Assembly (NCBI RefSeq): GCF_017945865.1
Contig: NZ_CP072829.1
Coordinates: 1,302,001-1,366,000, forward strand
DNA length: 64,000 nt
From: Xiamenia xianingshaonis
GTDB taxonomy: Bacteria; Actinomycetota; Coriobacteriia; Coriobacteriales; Eggerthellaceae
Direction of reading: 5' to 3'
In this document: piece after piece, positions 18,601 to 33,600 of the stretch
Layout of the letters: each line of letters begins with the position of its first letter
How positions within the stretch are numbered: the stretch's first letter is position 1
Translations under genes and position numbers: made by a program
The notes under the pieces: model-generated
What the model was told of the DNA's origin: nothing
The model's database searches: none
Seen by the model: the letters and a program-made list of their open reading frames with translations, nothing else

Positions 18601-21600
18601 CCTTTGCCCACGCCCTGGCGCGTGTCGTTCGTGTCGTTCGTGTACGGGTCGTCGTAGTCATCCGGGTAGACGTCTGCCCAGGCGGCATCCCACGTCCAAT
18701 CGTCCGAACTCGTGCCGTCTTGCTTCACGTAGTAGCGTTCGAGCGACACCTGCATGCCATTGCGGCCCGCCTCGGTGGCGTCTCGCACGCCATCGTTGTC
18801 GTCGTCGGTCCACAGCACCCCTTCGATGGCCGCCGACTGCGGGCACACCTCGCCCACATTGCCGCCGTGGACGGTGATGAGCTCGGTGGTAGACGGATCG
18901 ATGTCGACATCCTCGTTGAGGGCCATCCAGTTGTAGACGATGTCACCAAGGTTGTTGTAAGTCATGCCATCGGGCACGTTGGTATAGAAGGCGTAGGTTT
19001 CACCACTGTCGGGAGCATTAGTGTCAAGGTGCTCCACCTCGTCTTCGGTCAGTTCCTTCGCGAGCACGATCTGGCCGTCAAGCTGACGAACAACCTCTGC
19101 GCCATCTTCACGATCCGCTTTGCTGTTCTGGGCTGCAATGACAATGGGCTCGTAGTCGTAGGACGTGATGCCGGTCACCTCGTTGGTGCCCTCGGCCTTG
19201 GCGTGCGTACCGGCCTGCGGATGGGCAGCGGCGCTTTCGGCGTCGGAGTCATACATCCGGTCAGAGTTGTCGGTATTGTCACGCACGTCGTAGTCAGCCT
19301 GGTAGCGGGTGAGCAGCCACTGCTCGTCGCGCACCGTGCCCATGGCGTCGGTGTCCTCGGTGTCGTTCAGCTTCACGAGAGCCACACGGTAGGCGGCGAG
19401 GTAGTACTCGTCGTGGTTGCCGTTTTGCACGGTGGCCACAGCCGGCAGGTTGTTGAAGGTGTACACACCATGCGCGCCGTCGCGCTCGGCGGTCTTCACC
19501 ATCACGATGCCGGTTTCATCGAACGCGTTGTTGTGGTTGTTGTCAGTATAGTCCTCAGAGTCCTGCCAAACGCCGTCGTTGTTCACATCGGTGAACCAGT
19601 CGCCCAGGTATTCCGACTTCGCCGTATTGGCGTTCACATCCACCTGGATGTTCGGCTGCGGACGCTTGCCTGACGTGCGCAGATAAGGCTTCGTCAGATC
19701 ATCGGGGTCCTTCGCGGTGTAGCGATCGGCACCGAACGTTGTGTTCTGCACCCAATCGCCGGCATTTCCGTTGGCCTTGGGATCCCAATACCACTGGGTG
19801 ATGATGACGGCCTGGTTGTCAATGCCGGGTTCAACGGCTTCGTCCACCACGAGGGTGCCGCCGACACCGGTCTTCATGGCCATGAGACCGTCGTAGTTCC
19901 TGTCGTCCCACACGCGGCCCACGATCTCGGAATCGACGATCTTCACGAGGCCCGCGTCGCCACCGCGCAGCGGGTCTTTGGCAGGCCGCGGCACGTCGTA
20001 ATACTTGTTGTTGTAGAAGACCACGGTCTGATCGGTCGTGTCGTAGATGTCTCGGTAGGAGCCGAGCGTGCCGCGATTGGCCGTGTCGCCGTACTGGTAC
20101 TGGCCGCCAGCCGTTTTACCGGACTTGTCATCATTCAACTCGGCAGACACGATGACGTAGCCGTCAGCGCGGTCGGCAGTGCCAGCACCTTCGCCAGCGT
20201 ATTCCTCGACCAGGTTGATGTAGTTGTTCGTGCCGCGGACGGCGTCGGAGTCTTTCTTGCGGTTGAACGGGCTCGACTCCGGGTCCACGTTTTTGCCGTT
20301 ATGCGGTTTCGTGAGCGCGTCTTCCGGCTCCACTTCCTCAAGCAGGATGCGGTAGCCCGTCATGTACGGCGTGTCTGCCGTCACTTGCTTGGCCTCGGCC
20401 TGGCTCTGGCGCACGTGCGTCAGACCGCCGAAGTACGGCTGCACGTCGGTGAGCGTCTTATTTGTTGATCCGACAGCAGCGTCAGCGTCGGTCACGATGG
20501 TGTCGACGTAGACGTAGGAGGGCAGCTGTTCGAAGGTGTATTCGCCGTTGGCATCAGTGACCGCGCCGTAGCCAGTGGTACCAGAGGCCGTAGCAGCCGC
20601 AGCCGCGTTGGTACGGTAGTACGCGAAGGACTTCGAGCGCACCCACACGCCCTTGTCGGTGGTCTGGTCGTCGATGTCGGTCTTGTTCATGTCGAGCTTC
20701 TTGGACGGATCGGACGACGCATTCGTTTCCTCAGAACCGTCTTCGTAGACGATCTTATAGCCGGCAGCCTTCAGCTGGGCAACAAGAGCATTTTGTGTGC
20801 CATCAGCATTGTCAGGCACGAAGAACCACTGGGACAGCTGCAGCGCCTTGTCCTTCACGCCAGCCTCACTGTCGGCGCGGAAACCGTCGGTGTTGTTGTC
20901 TTCGAAGACCACACCGGTGATCGAAGCCGTGCCGTACGGTCCAAAGCCGGCGTTCATGTGCGTGCTGTTCTTGCCGAGCGACCAGTCGAAGATGATTTCG
21001 GGATCGGTTTCAACACGCTTGCTGTCACGCGGCTTGGTCTCGATTCGGTACTGAGCCTGAGAATCGTCCGTCGCCACACCGGCCAGCAGGATCATGCCGT
21101 CCATGACGTGCTTGGCTTCTGCGCCGTGCGTTCCGAAGGTCGTCTGCGAGGTGACCTCGTTCCAGCGAATCGGGTAGTTCGTGCTCTTGTACGGCGTCAG
21201 TTCCTTGTTCGTGACTTGGCTGTTGGTGCCGGCGTAGAGCGTCTTCTGGGCGCTCGTCACCTTGGAGTTGTCCTCGTCCTTGCCCGGCGAGCTTTGCTGC
21301 AGCAGCGTGGCAGGCAGACCGCGCATCGCATGGTTTCCGTTGCCGCCGACGACTTCCAACGTGTAGCCGGCCAGGTATTCCTTGCCAGGCGTGTAGCCGC
21401 TGTGCGGCTCGACGTAGCGGGTCGGCAGGTTGTCGAAGACGTACTTGCCCGCCTCGGCGCCGCTCTTCGTCGACACGAAGACGCCGTGTTCAGTCGACGC
21501 CGAAGCGTCGCTGTAGAGCGTCGAATCGGGGATGGTGAAGACAGCACTCGCGTCTGCCGGTTTCACCGCCTGCGACTCCGGCGCTACGTTGCCCGCAAGG

Positions 21601-24600
21601 GTATAAGAATCATTACCGAATTTGGTATTAAGTACCCATTTAGTATCTTTATAATACCACTGCTTCAGAATGACATGCTTCCCAGCAATGCCCTGTTCAC
21701 CCGTAAGCGGCGACGAACCGACCAGCGGCTGCGAAGAGTCAATCAAGCCGTTGTAATCCGTGTCCTCGATGCCCTTCATGTTCGTGCTGGCATCCTGCCA
21801 CACGATGCCCGAGATGGACTGCTGGGCAGGCTTGCGCAGGCCGCCGTCGTTGGATTCGCGGTCGGTGCCGATGGCCAGGTCGTAGATGGTGTTGTCGGTG
21901 TTGCCTGGGGTGGCGTCGGCATAGTTGAGAGCGGCGTTGTTCGTAATGTCGCGCACGTTCGGATTGTTCGCAGTCGGAGCGCTCTTCAGGTTGAACTTCG
22001 AGGTTTCCTTATCGTTGAGCGGTTCGGCCCAGCGGACGACACCAGCCAAATCCTTGCGACTCGGATCTTTGGCCTGCCAATTGGCCGGCTCGAGCAGCAC
22101 GTCGTATTCGTTGGCAGCCATGAGGTAGCCGTTTTCATAGATAAGGTCGGAGTCTTTTTCGAAGCTGAAGTTGTCCGGCGACTGCTTCAGTTTGGCGGTG
22201 CCATAGAAGCGGTTCCACCAGTCGGCGTCGGTCACGCGAGCGCGATAGCCGTAGATGACGACGTATTCCTGGCTGCCAATAGTGATACGCTCTTGCGACA
22301 TCAGATTCTTGAAGGTGTACTTGCCATCGGCGCCAGTGACGACCGCTCGATCCATATCCGCTGTGTTGGCACTCCACAGACCCTGGCCATTGACAGTCGG
22401 GTCAGCATCGTATTGGTTCCACTGATCAGCCGTCGCCCAGGAGGACTTTGTCACGCCGGGATACTCGCTTGCCCACTCGTCGTCGCGCTTCCATTCTGTG
22501 GATTTGCCGACCACGTAGTAGTAGCGCTCAAGCGACACGTCCATGTTCTTAGCCGCCGGCTCTTCATCAGGCTGACGGAAGCCATCGTTGTTGCCGTCGA
22601 ACCAGAGGTATCCGGAGATGGTCTGGATCGGAGCCTTGATTTCGCCGACGTCGCCACCGTTCTTTCTTTCTTCGTCGTACTGCAGCCAGTCGTAGGCGAC
22701 CGACTTGGTGGTGTCCATGGCCTGGCCCGCCGGCAGGGCGACCGTCGCGTCGACGTTGTAGCCGCTACCAAGGACGTTGCCGTTCTCAACCGGATACTGC
22801 TTCGCCAAGATGACCTGGCCGTCGTTGGCGCGGATGTACATCTCGTCCTTGCCGTCGTTGTTAGTATCCTCGCCGTAGCTGCCAGCCACCAGGATGCCGC
22901 CCGCGACGCCGCGCTTCGTGACTTCTTCTGCGTCGGAATCCTTGTCGCGGTCAACATCTTCCACATAATGGCGCGTCAACAGCCAGGTGTTGTCGGTCTC
23001 CTTCGTGCCGTCGGTGTGCTCAGTGTGCTCCACGTCGGCCAGTTCCACGCGATAGGCCGCCAGGAAGTAGTCGTCGGTGTCGGACACGTAGGCCGCCGGC
23101 AAGTTCGTCACCTTGTAGCTGCCCTTCGTGGCGTCGGCGGCGCTCGTCTTCACCACGAGGACGCCTTTCACACCCGACTTGTAAGCCAGCGGCACGTTGC
23201 CATCCTGGTTGCCGTCATAGACGATGGGCTTCACCTGCGTCGAGTCCGTGACCTGAGCGAGGTTAGACGTGTAGCGGTCGGAACCGAACTTCGTGTTGCG
23301 CACCCAAGCGCCCTCGAAGTCCCGCCACGTGCCGTCCGGCTTCGAAGCGCCGGAGCCACCCTCGGTGCGGACCGTCACGCCAGCCACCGACGCAGGCAGC
23401 GATGGTGTCACCGGCGTATCAGCGTACACCCAGTCGATCTCGCCTGCCGTGGCGTTAATCGCATCAAAGTAGGGGTTCTCCTCTTTCACCTTCAACGGCG
23501 CCCCGCCAGCAGCATTGCTCTGCGTCTTCTCGACGCTTGCCGGCACCCAGTACCACTGGGTCAGGTAGACCTCTTCGTTCGGGATGCCCGTCTCGCCGCT
23601 GTCGCATTTGCCGTTGTAGCTCTCATTCGACTTGTAGGTCACGTGGCCAAAGGTGCCGTCGTTCCACACGACGCCCTCAAGCACCGATTTGGACACCTGC
23701 ACAAGGCCCGCGTCACCGCCCCTCTGGACGTTGTTCTTGATCGGGTCGGGGATGTCGTAAGAGACAATGCCCTTGCCCGTACTATGGTCGGCGCCGCCGG
23801 TCTTATCGCCGTAGCCGATCTCGTAGCGATGGCCGTCGCCGGCGTCCTGGTGGTCGGACACAAGCACAAAGCCGTCGGTGCGGAAGAAGCCCTGCACGCC
23901 GTCGAAGAATTCTTCGCGCAGCTCTATGAGGCTCGAATTGCCTTTGTTGCGGATAGCGTCGGAATCGTTGTCCTCGTTCGCCGGGCGCTGCGTGCCGGTA
24001 ATAGGAGTGCCGTCAGGGTTGAGCTTCGGACCCCGCGTGCCGTCCGAATCCGTGCCCGGGTTGTTCGTGACCCACTGATGCGCGATATTGGTCACTTCGC
24101 CCGTCGCCGAGTCGACAATGACCTCTTCGATTTCGTAGTTCACGCCCACGTGCGCCTTCGTGATGGAGTAGTCGGGCGCGATCTCGGTCAGCTGAATGCG
24201 ATACGACGTCAGGTACAGCCGGTCGGTCGTCACATCGTGCTCGTTTTCAAGCGGATTGCTCGAAGGATTCTTGTCACCCGGCTGGAAGACGTGCAGAGCG
24301 TTGCCGTCAGCCGGATCTGCGTCGACGTACACGAAGCCAGGCAGGTTCTCAAAGGCGTATACGCCAGTTGCCGTAGTCGTCATCGTGTGGACCGGGAAGT
24401 CCGTTGCCGAAACGGGAATCCAAGCGCCGATGACCTTGTCGTTCCTGTCCTTGACCGGGCACTGCTTGCCCACAGAGGCATCGATAATCTGGTAGCCCGC
24501 CGCCGCTTCGAACGAGCCATTGCCGCAGTCGGCGTCCGGAATCCAATAGTACTGCGTGAGCGTCAGCGTCTTGTCGTCGAGCTTGGCTTCGCCGTTTTCC

Positions 24601-27600
24601 AAAATGCCGTTGTAGTTCTTGTCGAGCCACACCGTGCCGGACACCGTCGTGGCGCCGAAGGTGCCAAAGCCCGCATTCATGCGCTCTTCGTTCTGACCGC
24701 GCGAGAAGTCGTAGACGACGTTCTCGTCCGCATTTGCGCCAACGCCAGCTCGACCGGGCACGGCATCCTCATCCAGGACGGCCTTGCCCGTGGCCTTCTT
24801 GTAGTACTGAGGCTGCGTGGCACCGAAGTCTGTCGCATCGGAGTCCATGGCCCTGTCGGCAAGGACCAGCTTGCCCTTGTACGTGGACTTGGTCACATTC
24901 CACGTGCGGTCACCGTTGCCCGTGGCATCCTGCACCGTCAGCTCGTTCCAGCGCACCGGATAGTTGCCCGGGGCATAAGCGTTATCGGTGTTCTGCAGAG
25001 CGCTAACCACCTTGGAGTTAACGCTATCGGTGTTGGCCTTCTTCCAAGTTTCCAGCTTGTAGGTGCTTGGCGGAACCGATTCTTCGCCCACCTGGACGCG
25101 GGTGACCGGCATGCCGTTCATGGACTTGCTGCTGTTCTTGTCATTGGTGGTATCAGTGCCATCGCCAAGCACTTCGACGGTATAGCCCGCCAAGCGCTCG
25201 GTCGCAGCCTCCAGCACGCCCGACGCGTTGGTCGCGCGCGGCTCGACGTAGCGCGTCGGCAGATCCTTGAAGCGGTACTGGCCGTCTGTGCCGGTCAGCA
25301 GCACCACGCCACCCAGCAGAGAGTCGTATTTAGCTCCGGGGATGGTGAAGCCGCCCGGATAGTCGGTCCCGCCGAGCTTGTACGTCCTATTCAGCAGCGT
25401 GGACGAGTCCGTATTGTTCCCGCCCCACGTGTACTCGTCGTGGCCGAAGTTCTTGTTCTGTTCCCACTCGCCATCATCCTTGAGATACCACTGCTTCAGG
25501 ATGACTTTCTTGCCGTCAAAGCCCTTGTCGGTGCCGCCGTAGAGGCCGTCGTAGTCGGCATCGTTGAACACGCGACCCGCGATGTCTTGCTTGGCCGGGA
25601 AGCGGATGCCGGCGTCGTTGCTTTCGCGGTCGGCGCCCAGGCCCAGGTCGTAGCTCTGCTTGACGGTGGACGTAGTCGCCTCGGATTTCACGTTGCCGTC
25701 GGCATCTTTGTCAAGCGGCGTCACGCCCAGCGCGCCATACGACGTATCCACCGGGTTCTTGCCATAACGATCCTTCGTATTCTGGTTCATGTTGGCCGAC
25801 GACGGGCCGTTCAGCTGGTTGCTCGCAGGCGATTCGCCGGTAACCATATCGTCGTAGACATTCACGAGCACGTCGTATTGGCCCGCAGCGGTCAGGTAAC
25901 CGTCGTTGTAGATAAGGTCGGAATCAGTCGTGTAATCGGTAACGCCACCATTTTGCAGGTACTTCGCCACGCCGATCGTGCGCTCCCAGAACATCGGGTC
26001 GATGACGCGGATGCGGTAGCCGTACAGCCAGATGGTAGGCTGGTTGTTCGGGTCGGTCAGGTTAACGGTGTTGTCGTACCACCAGCTAGGCAGATCGCTG
26101 AACGTGAAGGCGCCGTTGCCGTCGGTCTTGGCCACACGGCTCTTGTCGTCGCCGTCGCCCTTGCCTTCAAGGCCCTTCGTCGGGTCGTTTTCGTAAGCGG
26201 TCCACGTATCGGTGTTGTCGGACTTCGTCGTCCAGGACCCGTCACGCTGCCAGGTGGCGTCATCGGCGACCGCATATGCGCCCGTACCCGCATCCTGCTT
26301 CGCGGGAATGCGGTAGCGCTCGATAACCAGCTCAATGTCGCCCACACCCTGTTCGCCCGAGTCCTGGATGCCGTCGTTGTCTTTATCGTCCCACACAAGG
26401 CCGGTGATCTGCTGGCGCGGCTGCTGAACCTCGCCCACGTCACCGCCGGCCATAGGCTTGTCAACATCCACCGTCATGAAATCATAGACCTGCTCGTCCT
26501 GCGGCATAGCCTGGCCCTCCTTCACCTTCACGCAAGCGTTCACGTTTGCGTAGTTCTCGGTGAATTCGCCAGCAGTCAAGGCCCTCGCCAGAACGACCAT
26601 ACCGTCGTTGTTGCGCGTGCTGCGAACCGGGTTTGCGCCATCGGAGTCGGCGCCCTTATAGGATTTATCGACGCGATCCTGGATGACCATCGGGCCTGTG
26701 GCCTTCATGACCGGCACGTCAGAATCCTTCGTCACGTACTGACTGCCGTTGATCACTTCCTCGCCAACACTGGGAACAGCACCATTCTCACCATTTTCGT
26801 GGTAGCGCGTGATGGTCCACGTGTTGCGCGTACCGTCGGCCTTGTTGCCGCTCGCCACGTCTTCGTGGTAGATCTCGTCAAGAGTGACCTTGTAGCCCGC
26901 CAGGTAGTAATTGTCGTTCTTGTCGATGTAGACCGTCGGCAGGTTCTTGAACAGGTATTCGCCGTTGGAGCCGGTGGTCGCCGTCGTGTTGACGCCGCTG
27001 CTCGGGCGGGTGTACAGATCGGCGGCAGTTCCGAAGTCGTCGTTCTTCACCCAGTGGCCGTCGCCGGACGCCTGAAGCGTGGACACCGTACCATAGTCGG
27101 CGGGCTTCCAATACCATTGCTCCAGCGTAAGGTGCTGGTCAGACAAGCCGCGCTCGCCGGAATCCTGAATGCCGTTGTAGCCGGTCGAGAAGTTATACGT
27201 TCCGGTTGCAGCGTCGAATTTGCCCGTGTCGTCCCAGATGCGACCCGTGATGGAGCCGCGCGGCACGTACACGAGGCCCACTTCGCCGCCCCGCTGCTCG
27301 TGCATCGGGCGCGGCAGGTCGTAGACGACGGCGTTGTAGACCGACTCGTACTGGTAGTTGTCGTCTTTCTCGGCATGGTCGGACACAAGCACATAGCCGT
27401 CGCGACGCCAGTTGGCCGGATCGCCCCGGCGCTGGTCTTGGCCCGACACGCCATTGTCCTGGTTCTCCGCGTACAACTCGAAGTCGTTGTCGAAGTACTC
27501 TTCGATGACTTGGATGACATTGTTTGTGTCACGCACGGCGTCGGAGTCGGAATCCTCGCCCGGCTTGCCGCCCAGCGTGATGCTCGACAGCGGACCGAGC

Positions 27601-30600
27601 ACGTTGTGGCCGACGTTCACGCCCACGTGCGCCTTTGCGAGCGCCGAGGTGGGTCCGACCTCGTCAAGCGTAATGCGGTAGGCCGTCAGGAACGTGCGGT
27701 CAATGGTCGCGGCATTGGCCTCGTCCTTGTTTGTCGCGTCGGTGGTGTCATTGGGCTGCAGGACGTGGATGTCTCCGGTAATGTCCTCCAGATAGATGTA
27801 GCCGGGCAGGTTCTCGAATCGATATGCGCCGTTGCTGCCAGTCGTAGAGGCCGGACGCTTGAACGTGGAGCGGGCACCGGATTCGCCGGCGTTCTTGACG
27901 CGCACCCAGTAACCCTTCTCATACTTCGCAGGCGTGTGATTGTCGGTCTGGTTGCGCTCAAGCACGTTTGTGCCTTCGCCAACACCGGTGCTCGACCCCG
28001 AATGGCAGGTCTCCTTGTCCACCTCGAAGTGCGGATCGGCGGAAGTAGCATCGGCCAAAAGCGCATTGACCACGTCGTTGTTCTCCGCTGTGTCGGCCAC
28101 GTAGAACCACTGGGTGATGTGGAACTTGTGGCCCGACAGCAGGTCTTCGCCCTCATTCAGAATGCCGTCGAAGTTCTTGTCCTGCCACACCTTGCCGGCC
28201 ACATCCGTGGCGCCGTATTCGCCGAAGCCGGCGTTCATGCGCACCTCGTCAAGGCCGCGCGAGAAGTCGAACTGCACTTCCCGGCCATCAGACGGGTCGC
28301 CAGGCGCGGGGTTCCAGCGTGTGTTCGGGTACCAGGTAGCAGAACCTGACTGCTCAATCGTACGATCGCTGGACACATAATACTGTCCCTGCGTGTCGCG
28401 ATAGTTCGAATACACATCACCCGCTGCCGCAAGCGTGCCTTCGGCCGGCTCATCCGTGGAACGAGCCGCCAGCACGATCTTGCCGTCGAGCGTCGACTTC
28501 GTAACGGTCGCCGCAGCGGGGTCGCCAGACGCATCTGGTTCGAAGCTCTGCACAGTCAGCTCGTTCCAGCGCACTGGATAGTTGCCTACGGTGTAATCCT
28601 TGAAGTTCTGCGCGATGGCCAAATTCGTGTCGTTGGCCATGTTCTCGGCATCGTAGGCGCTGATGGCCTTCGAGTTTTCGGCGTCAGTCGTAGGCGAGTC
28701 CTGCTGCAACAGCGTCGCAGGCAGACCCGGCACCGTTTGGGCGACCGGCTTGGTCTTGTCGGTCTCGGTCGGATCGTATGCACCGCCGAGCACCTCCACC
28801 GTATAGCCGGCGAGGTATTCAGGAGCAGGTTCTGCTTCAGCACTACCAGTACCCAGCTTCATCTCGCCAACATAGCGCGTCGGCAGATCTTCGAAGATGT
28901 ATTCACCCTTGTTCGTCACATCGCTGCTCGTAGCAAGATAGACGCCATTTTCGCCGTCGTACCACGTGCCCACCACCGGAGCAGCCAGGGTCACGGTACC
29001 GTTGACCAGCTTGAACGCACGATTGAAGACGTTGCTGTTCACCGCTGCACCAGCCGTCGCCACGCCATTTGCAATGGCAAAGACAGCGCTCTTGTCGGCC
29101 TCGTCGTAATGGCTTGCCCACGTGTAGGCGTCACGGCCGAAGTTCACATTCTTGTGCCAGCCGCTCTCGTCAAGGTACCACTGTTTCAGCAGCACGCGCT
29201 TGTTGCCCAGGCCTTCTTCATCCACGTCAATAAGACCGTCGTAGTCCGCATCATGCCAGACGGTGCCGGCGATCTTCTGCTTCGCCGGATCGCGCAGGCC
29301 GGCGTCGTTGCCGGCGCGGTCGGCGCCGCGAGCCAAGTCGTAGACGAGCGCGTGACGATAGAGATCATCGTCGTTTTCAACGATTGCCGCCTTTTCGGTG
29401 TACACCGTTTCAATGGCGTCGCGCTGTTCCAGGTCGAATCCATCATTTTCCGGATCGCAGTAGCGCTCGTCAGAACCGTAGGTGTCGACCGAGTTCTGGT
29501 TCGGGTTGTTCGACGCTGCCGCAGCGGCGCGGTTCGCGTCCGGCGTGTCGGTCGCCATGACGTTGAGCAGCACGATGAACTCTTCATCTTTGTACTTGCT
29601 ATCGGGATCGATTATTTCGCGCTGCGTCAGATAGCCATCCGCATGCACGAGGTCGGAGTCGTTCGACCAGTTCTTGCTCTTGTTGAGCGAATCGATGCCA
29701 TAGTCCTCCCCTTGCAGGTACTTCGCCGTACCGAGGTAGCGCATCCACCACGCCTCGTCGGTCACGCGCACCTTGTAGGCGAAGATGACGTGCTTCACCT
29801 GACCGCCGACCTCGATGTAGCCCTGCGTCTTCAGGTTGCGGAAGGCGAACTGGCCGCCGTTGGCGGATGTGGTCTGGTGGTTAGTGCTGGTCAGCGGCAA
29901 GGGGTTGCCGTCAGCGTCATGCAGCGTGTTGCACGGCACGTCCGCGTCGTAGGCGCTGTTGCCATTCAGATCGGTGAAGGTTTCACTTACATCGTAAGTG
30001 CCGTTGCCGTTCCCGTCGGTGAAGGGCTCGCCCGTCGTCACGACGTTGCCATAGAGGTTGTCGCCGTCAAGGCCCGTGATTGGGTTCACGCGGTAGTCAT
30101 CCCAATCGGGCGCCCACGTAAGGTCGCGCTGCCACTTGTCGGTGGCGCCGTCAAGCTGTTCGCGCAGACCAAAATAGTCGCTGCTTTGGTTGACCAGGTC
30201 GTAGTCGCTGTAGTCCAGGGCTCCACCCGCAGGCACGTCCATATCTTCGCCGAACGGCTCGATCTCCATGTAGTAGCGCTCAAGGGTCAGCTGCACGCCG
30301 TTAACGCCATCTTCGACCGCGCCCGTTGTCGGATCAATCGCGCCGTGGATGCCGTCGTTGTCATTGTCCTTCCACACCACGCCCGTAATGTCTTGCGTGG
30401 GCGGCTTGATCTGGCCCGCATCGCCGCCATAGGTACCGGCCGCAGGCACTTCATTGCCTTCTCCGTCCGTCTCTTTCAGGTCTTTGCGCAGCGTCTGGTA
30501 ATCATAGATCACGACCCGTTCTTTGGCGGGAAGGGCGGCCAGCTCGCCTTTGTCGATGTCGACCACGTCGGCACGCGACACGACGACCTTGCTCGCCTTG

Positions 30601-33600
30601 CGGTTGTGCACCGTTACGTCGTCGTCGAGCACACTGCCTTTGACGTCATGCGTCACGTCGGCCAGGATGATCTGGCCATTGTGAGCACGCACGCCATCAA
30701 TGGCCCCTGCGGCCGCATCCACAGTCGCCGCAGCGTCTTGCGCGATGAGGCAGATGCCGCCGCCCTGGCCAAGGCAGCTTTCGGCGTCGGAATCCTCGTC
30801 CGCACGGTCGGTCACACCACCGCTCTGATTGCCCAGGTGGTAGCGCGTGAGCAGCCATTGCTCATCTTCGGCAACAGAGGTGTTGTCGGTGTCCACGAAC
30901 TTCTCGTCGGCCAGTTCCACGCGATAGGCCGCCAGGTAGTGCGTGCCTTCGCGCATCGCGTGCGTATTGTTGACCTGCGAGTCGGCAAGGTCTGCAGGCG
31001 GCACCACGTAGGCCGTCGGCAGCTCGTCAAACACGTAGGTGCCGCGAGTCGTCTCGTCATCAGCAGTCTTAACGCGGATGACGCCCTTCTTGCCTTCCAC
31101 GCGCTCCGCACCGGTCGAGCGCGGATCATCGCCGATCTCCTTGTTGCCAGCGTCATCGACAGTCACCTGCGCCGTGCGGTAGTCGGCGCCGAAGGTGTGC
31201 GAGCGCACCCAAATGCCGCATCCGTCGGCCGCAAGCTCGATGTCGCCGTCGGCCAGGCACAGCACGCCGTCATCTATCCGCTGCGAAGCCGTGGGGGCGT
31301 GCTTCACATCAGCCGTCGTGGTTGAGTCATTCACAAGACCCGCCGCGATGGCCAGGTACACGAGCTTCTCTTTGGCGGGGAGATTCATGAACTGGTCTTT
31401 ATTAAGACCAGACCAGCCCGCCACGTTGATCTTGCCGTTCACGGGAATGCCGATGGCCTCGCCCGTGATGCGGTCCAGCGCCTGCGCAAGCGTCTCGCCC
31501 GCCTGGCAGTCAGAGGCATCCACGTCGATGAACGCAGCCGGAATGTAGAACCATTGCGTCAAGTCAACGTTTTCGCCCACCAAACCTGGCTCGCCGTCGT
31601 CTTGCACGCCGTTGTAGGCCCGGTCGTTGTTGGTTGTGTCGGCATCCTCCGCATAGTGGCTGTCATCCCAAATGCGACCAGTGATCTTCGACCGCGGCAC
31701 TTCCTTCAGGCCGACGTCCCAGTTGGTGATACGTCCAGCATCGGCCAGGTCGTAAATGGTGTTCGGGCCGTAGAGCTGCGTGTCGAATATCTTCTTATTG
31801 TTCTGGTAGGGATATTCGTTCTCGTAGTCGAGTTTGTCCTGATTCCACTGCTTGAGGGCCTTTTGGTACTCGATATAGATGTCGTACTGCTTCAGGTACA
31901 GATCTTCCGCACTCTCCACAGCAGCCGCCATGTCGTTATGCCACTTCTGCAGGAAGTCGTGGTTCTCCAGCAAGGAATCGTAGTAACGGTTGTAGCCTAT
32001 GATCTCCGTGATCAGCATGTCTTTTCGGGTTGCCCCACCTTGCTTGGCGGCCCCCGTGAACGGATCAATGACATCGGTGCCATTGCTGTAGAAAATACCG
32101 TACGGCATGCTCAGCGATTCGATCGTCGATTGGAACCGCGCCACGTAAGCCAGCCACGACTCGTAGCCGAGACCATTCAGCGCCATTTCCGCAGGCGTCG
32201 GAAGCGCCATGGGCTCATCCGGCACGCCCATTTCAAGCAATTCGTTGACGGCCTTGATGTCCGCAAACACGTCATCAGGGTCGATTTCGTTATGGTTGGC
32301 GCCTTGATACTTCAGCTTGATTTCATCTATCTTGGGCAGCAGATGGTCGTAAACACCTGGTTGCGGCGTTTCAGGATCTTCAGGATCGCCGTTGTTGTAG
32401 TAATTGCTGTACAGGGAGTACTGCCGCGTGCGCACCTTGTAAGCAGAAAGATCAGCGGCGTATTTATACCAATCATTTTGCCACTTAGTCGTATCTGCCT
32501 GATACTGCAGCCAGTCCTCGTCCCATTGGGCCTTTTGCTGCTCATATGTGAGCATGTCCGCTTCATATTTGGCCTTGGTCTCCTCATAGTCGACCATTGC
32601 CTGGTTGTACTCTTCAACTTTCTTCTCATAATTCGCAAGCAGGCCCGCGTACAGTTCCATGAACATCTTCTTGCCAGCATCGCTAAGCATTTCGTATTCG
32701 TCATTGACGATAGGAGCATAGATGCCAACCGCATTGATGTACGCCTGACGCTTCTCGTTGAAGAAGTCCCAATACGCCGGTGCGGCATCGGGATCCTCTC
32801 CCGCAGCCAGGGACAGATATTTGTCAACGTCAAACTTCGGAATGCCGAGCTCAGTCTGATTCTTGCCCATCGCGTCTTCAAACAGCCGCACGTCAGACTC
32901 GTACTTTTTGCGCAGTTCGTCAGCCTCGTTTTGCTTGTCAGCAGCGACGAGTGCCATGTACTGGTCGAGATCGAAAGTGGGAGCCGCCAAAACCGGCTGG
33001 CTTCCATTGAGAGCGACGTCCTTATACGCCTCGTTGAACGCTTCAACCTGCTTTTTGTAGTCGGCAACGACTTCTTGCAACTGTTCTTCCGTCGCATTTT
33101 CCGCAACCAGCCTTTGATAGCCGGCAATATCGAACTGCGGCACAGGGGCTTTCAGGATCCCGTCGGTCTTCAGCAGATCCTGGAGCTCCCGAACACTCGT
33201 ATCGTACTCATCCTTAAACTTGTTTACCTCCTGCTGATTTCCAGCGGCAATCAGTTCGCGAAGCCTTTCAAGATTCAGGAGGGGCAAATGCACCATGGCG
33301 GCATAGGATTCCTCATTTACCTTTCTGTCCAGCTCGTTGATAGCTGCTTTATAGGCCGTCACGAATCCAGCACGCGCATCAGCATCCACACACTTCTCAT
33401 ACTCATCCAGATTGAGCATCGGCACAACCACGACATTCGAATCCGGGTTTTGTGCCTTGATCCATTCCTCAATATCCGAATAATAGGCGCTCTCAAAACA
33501 CACCTTCTCGAAATAGGAGGCTTTCTGGTTGTACTCGACCGCATCGAAAACAGGTACATTGGGATCTACGAGAACGATTCCTTCATCTGCAACCTTTTTA

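Noticed and set aside
20793-28349. Open plus-strand frame of 2,518 codons, antisense to the giant gene
   Set aside because: Its composition (Val, Arg, His, Ala-rich, no domains) mirrors the Asp/Gly/Thr-rich codons of the real gene, and it breaks and resumes with the SdrD-B repeats. Similar ghosts occur at 7704-10997, 13257-15482, 17199-19673 and 34371-39443.
9912-31688. Possibility that the repeat cycles are an assembly duplication artefact
   Set aside because: Cycles share protein patterns but differ in DNA, length and inserted loops, which an assembly error would not produce.
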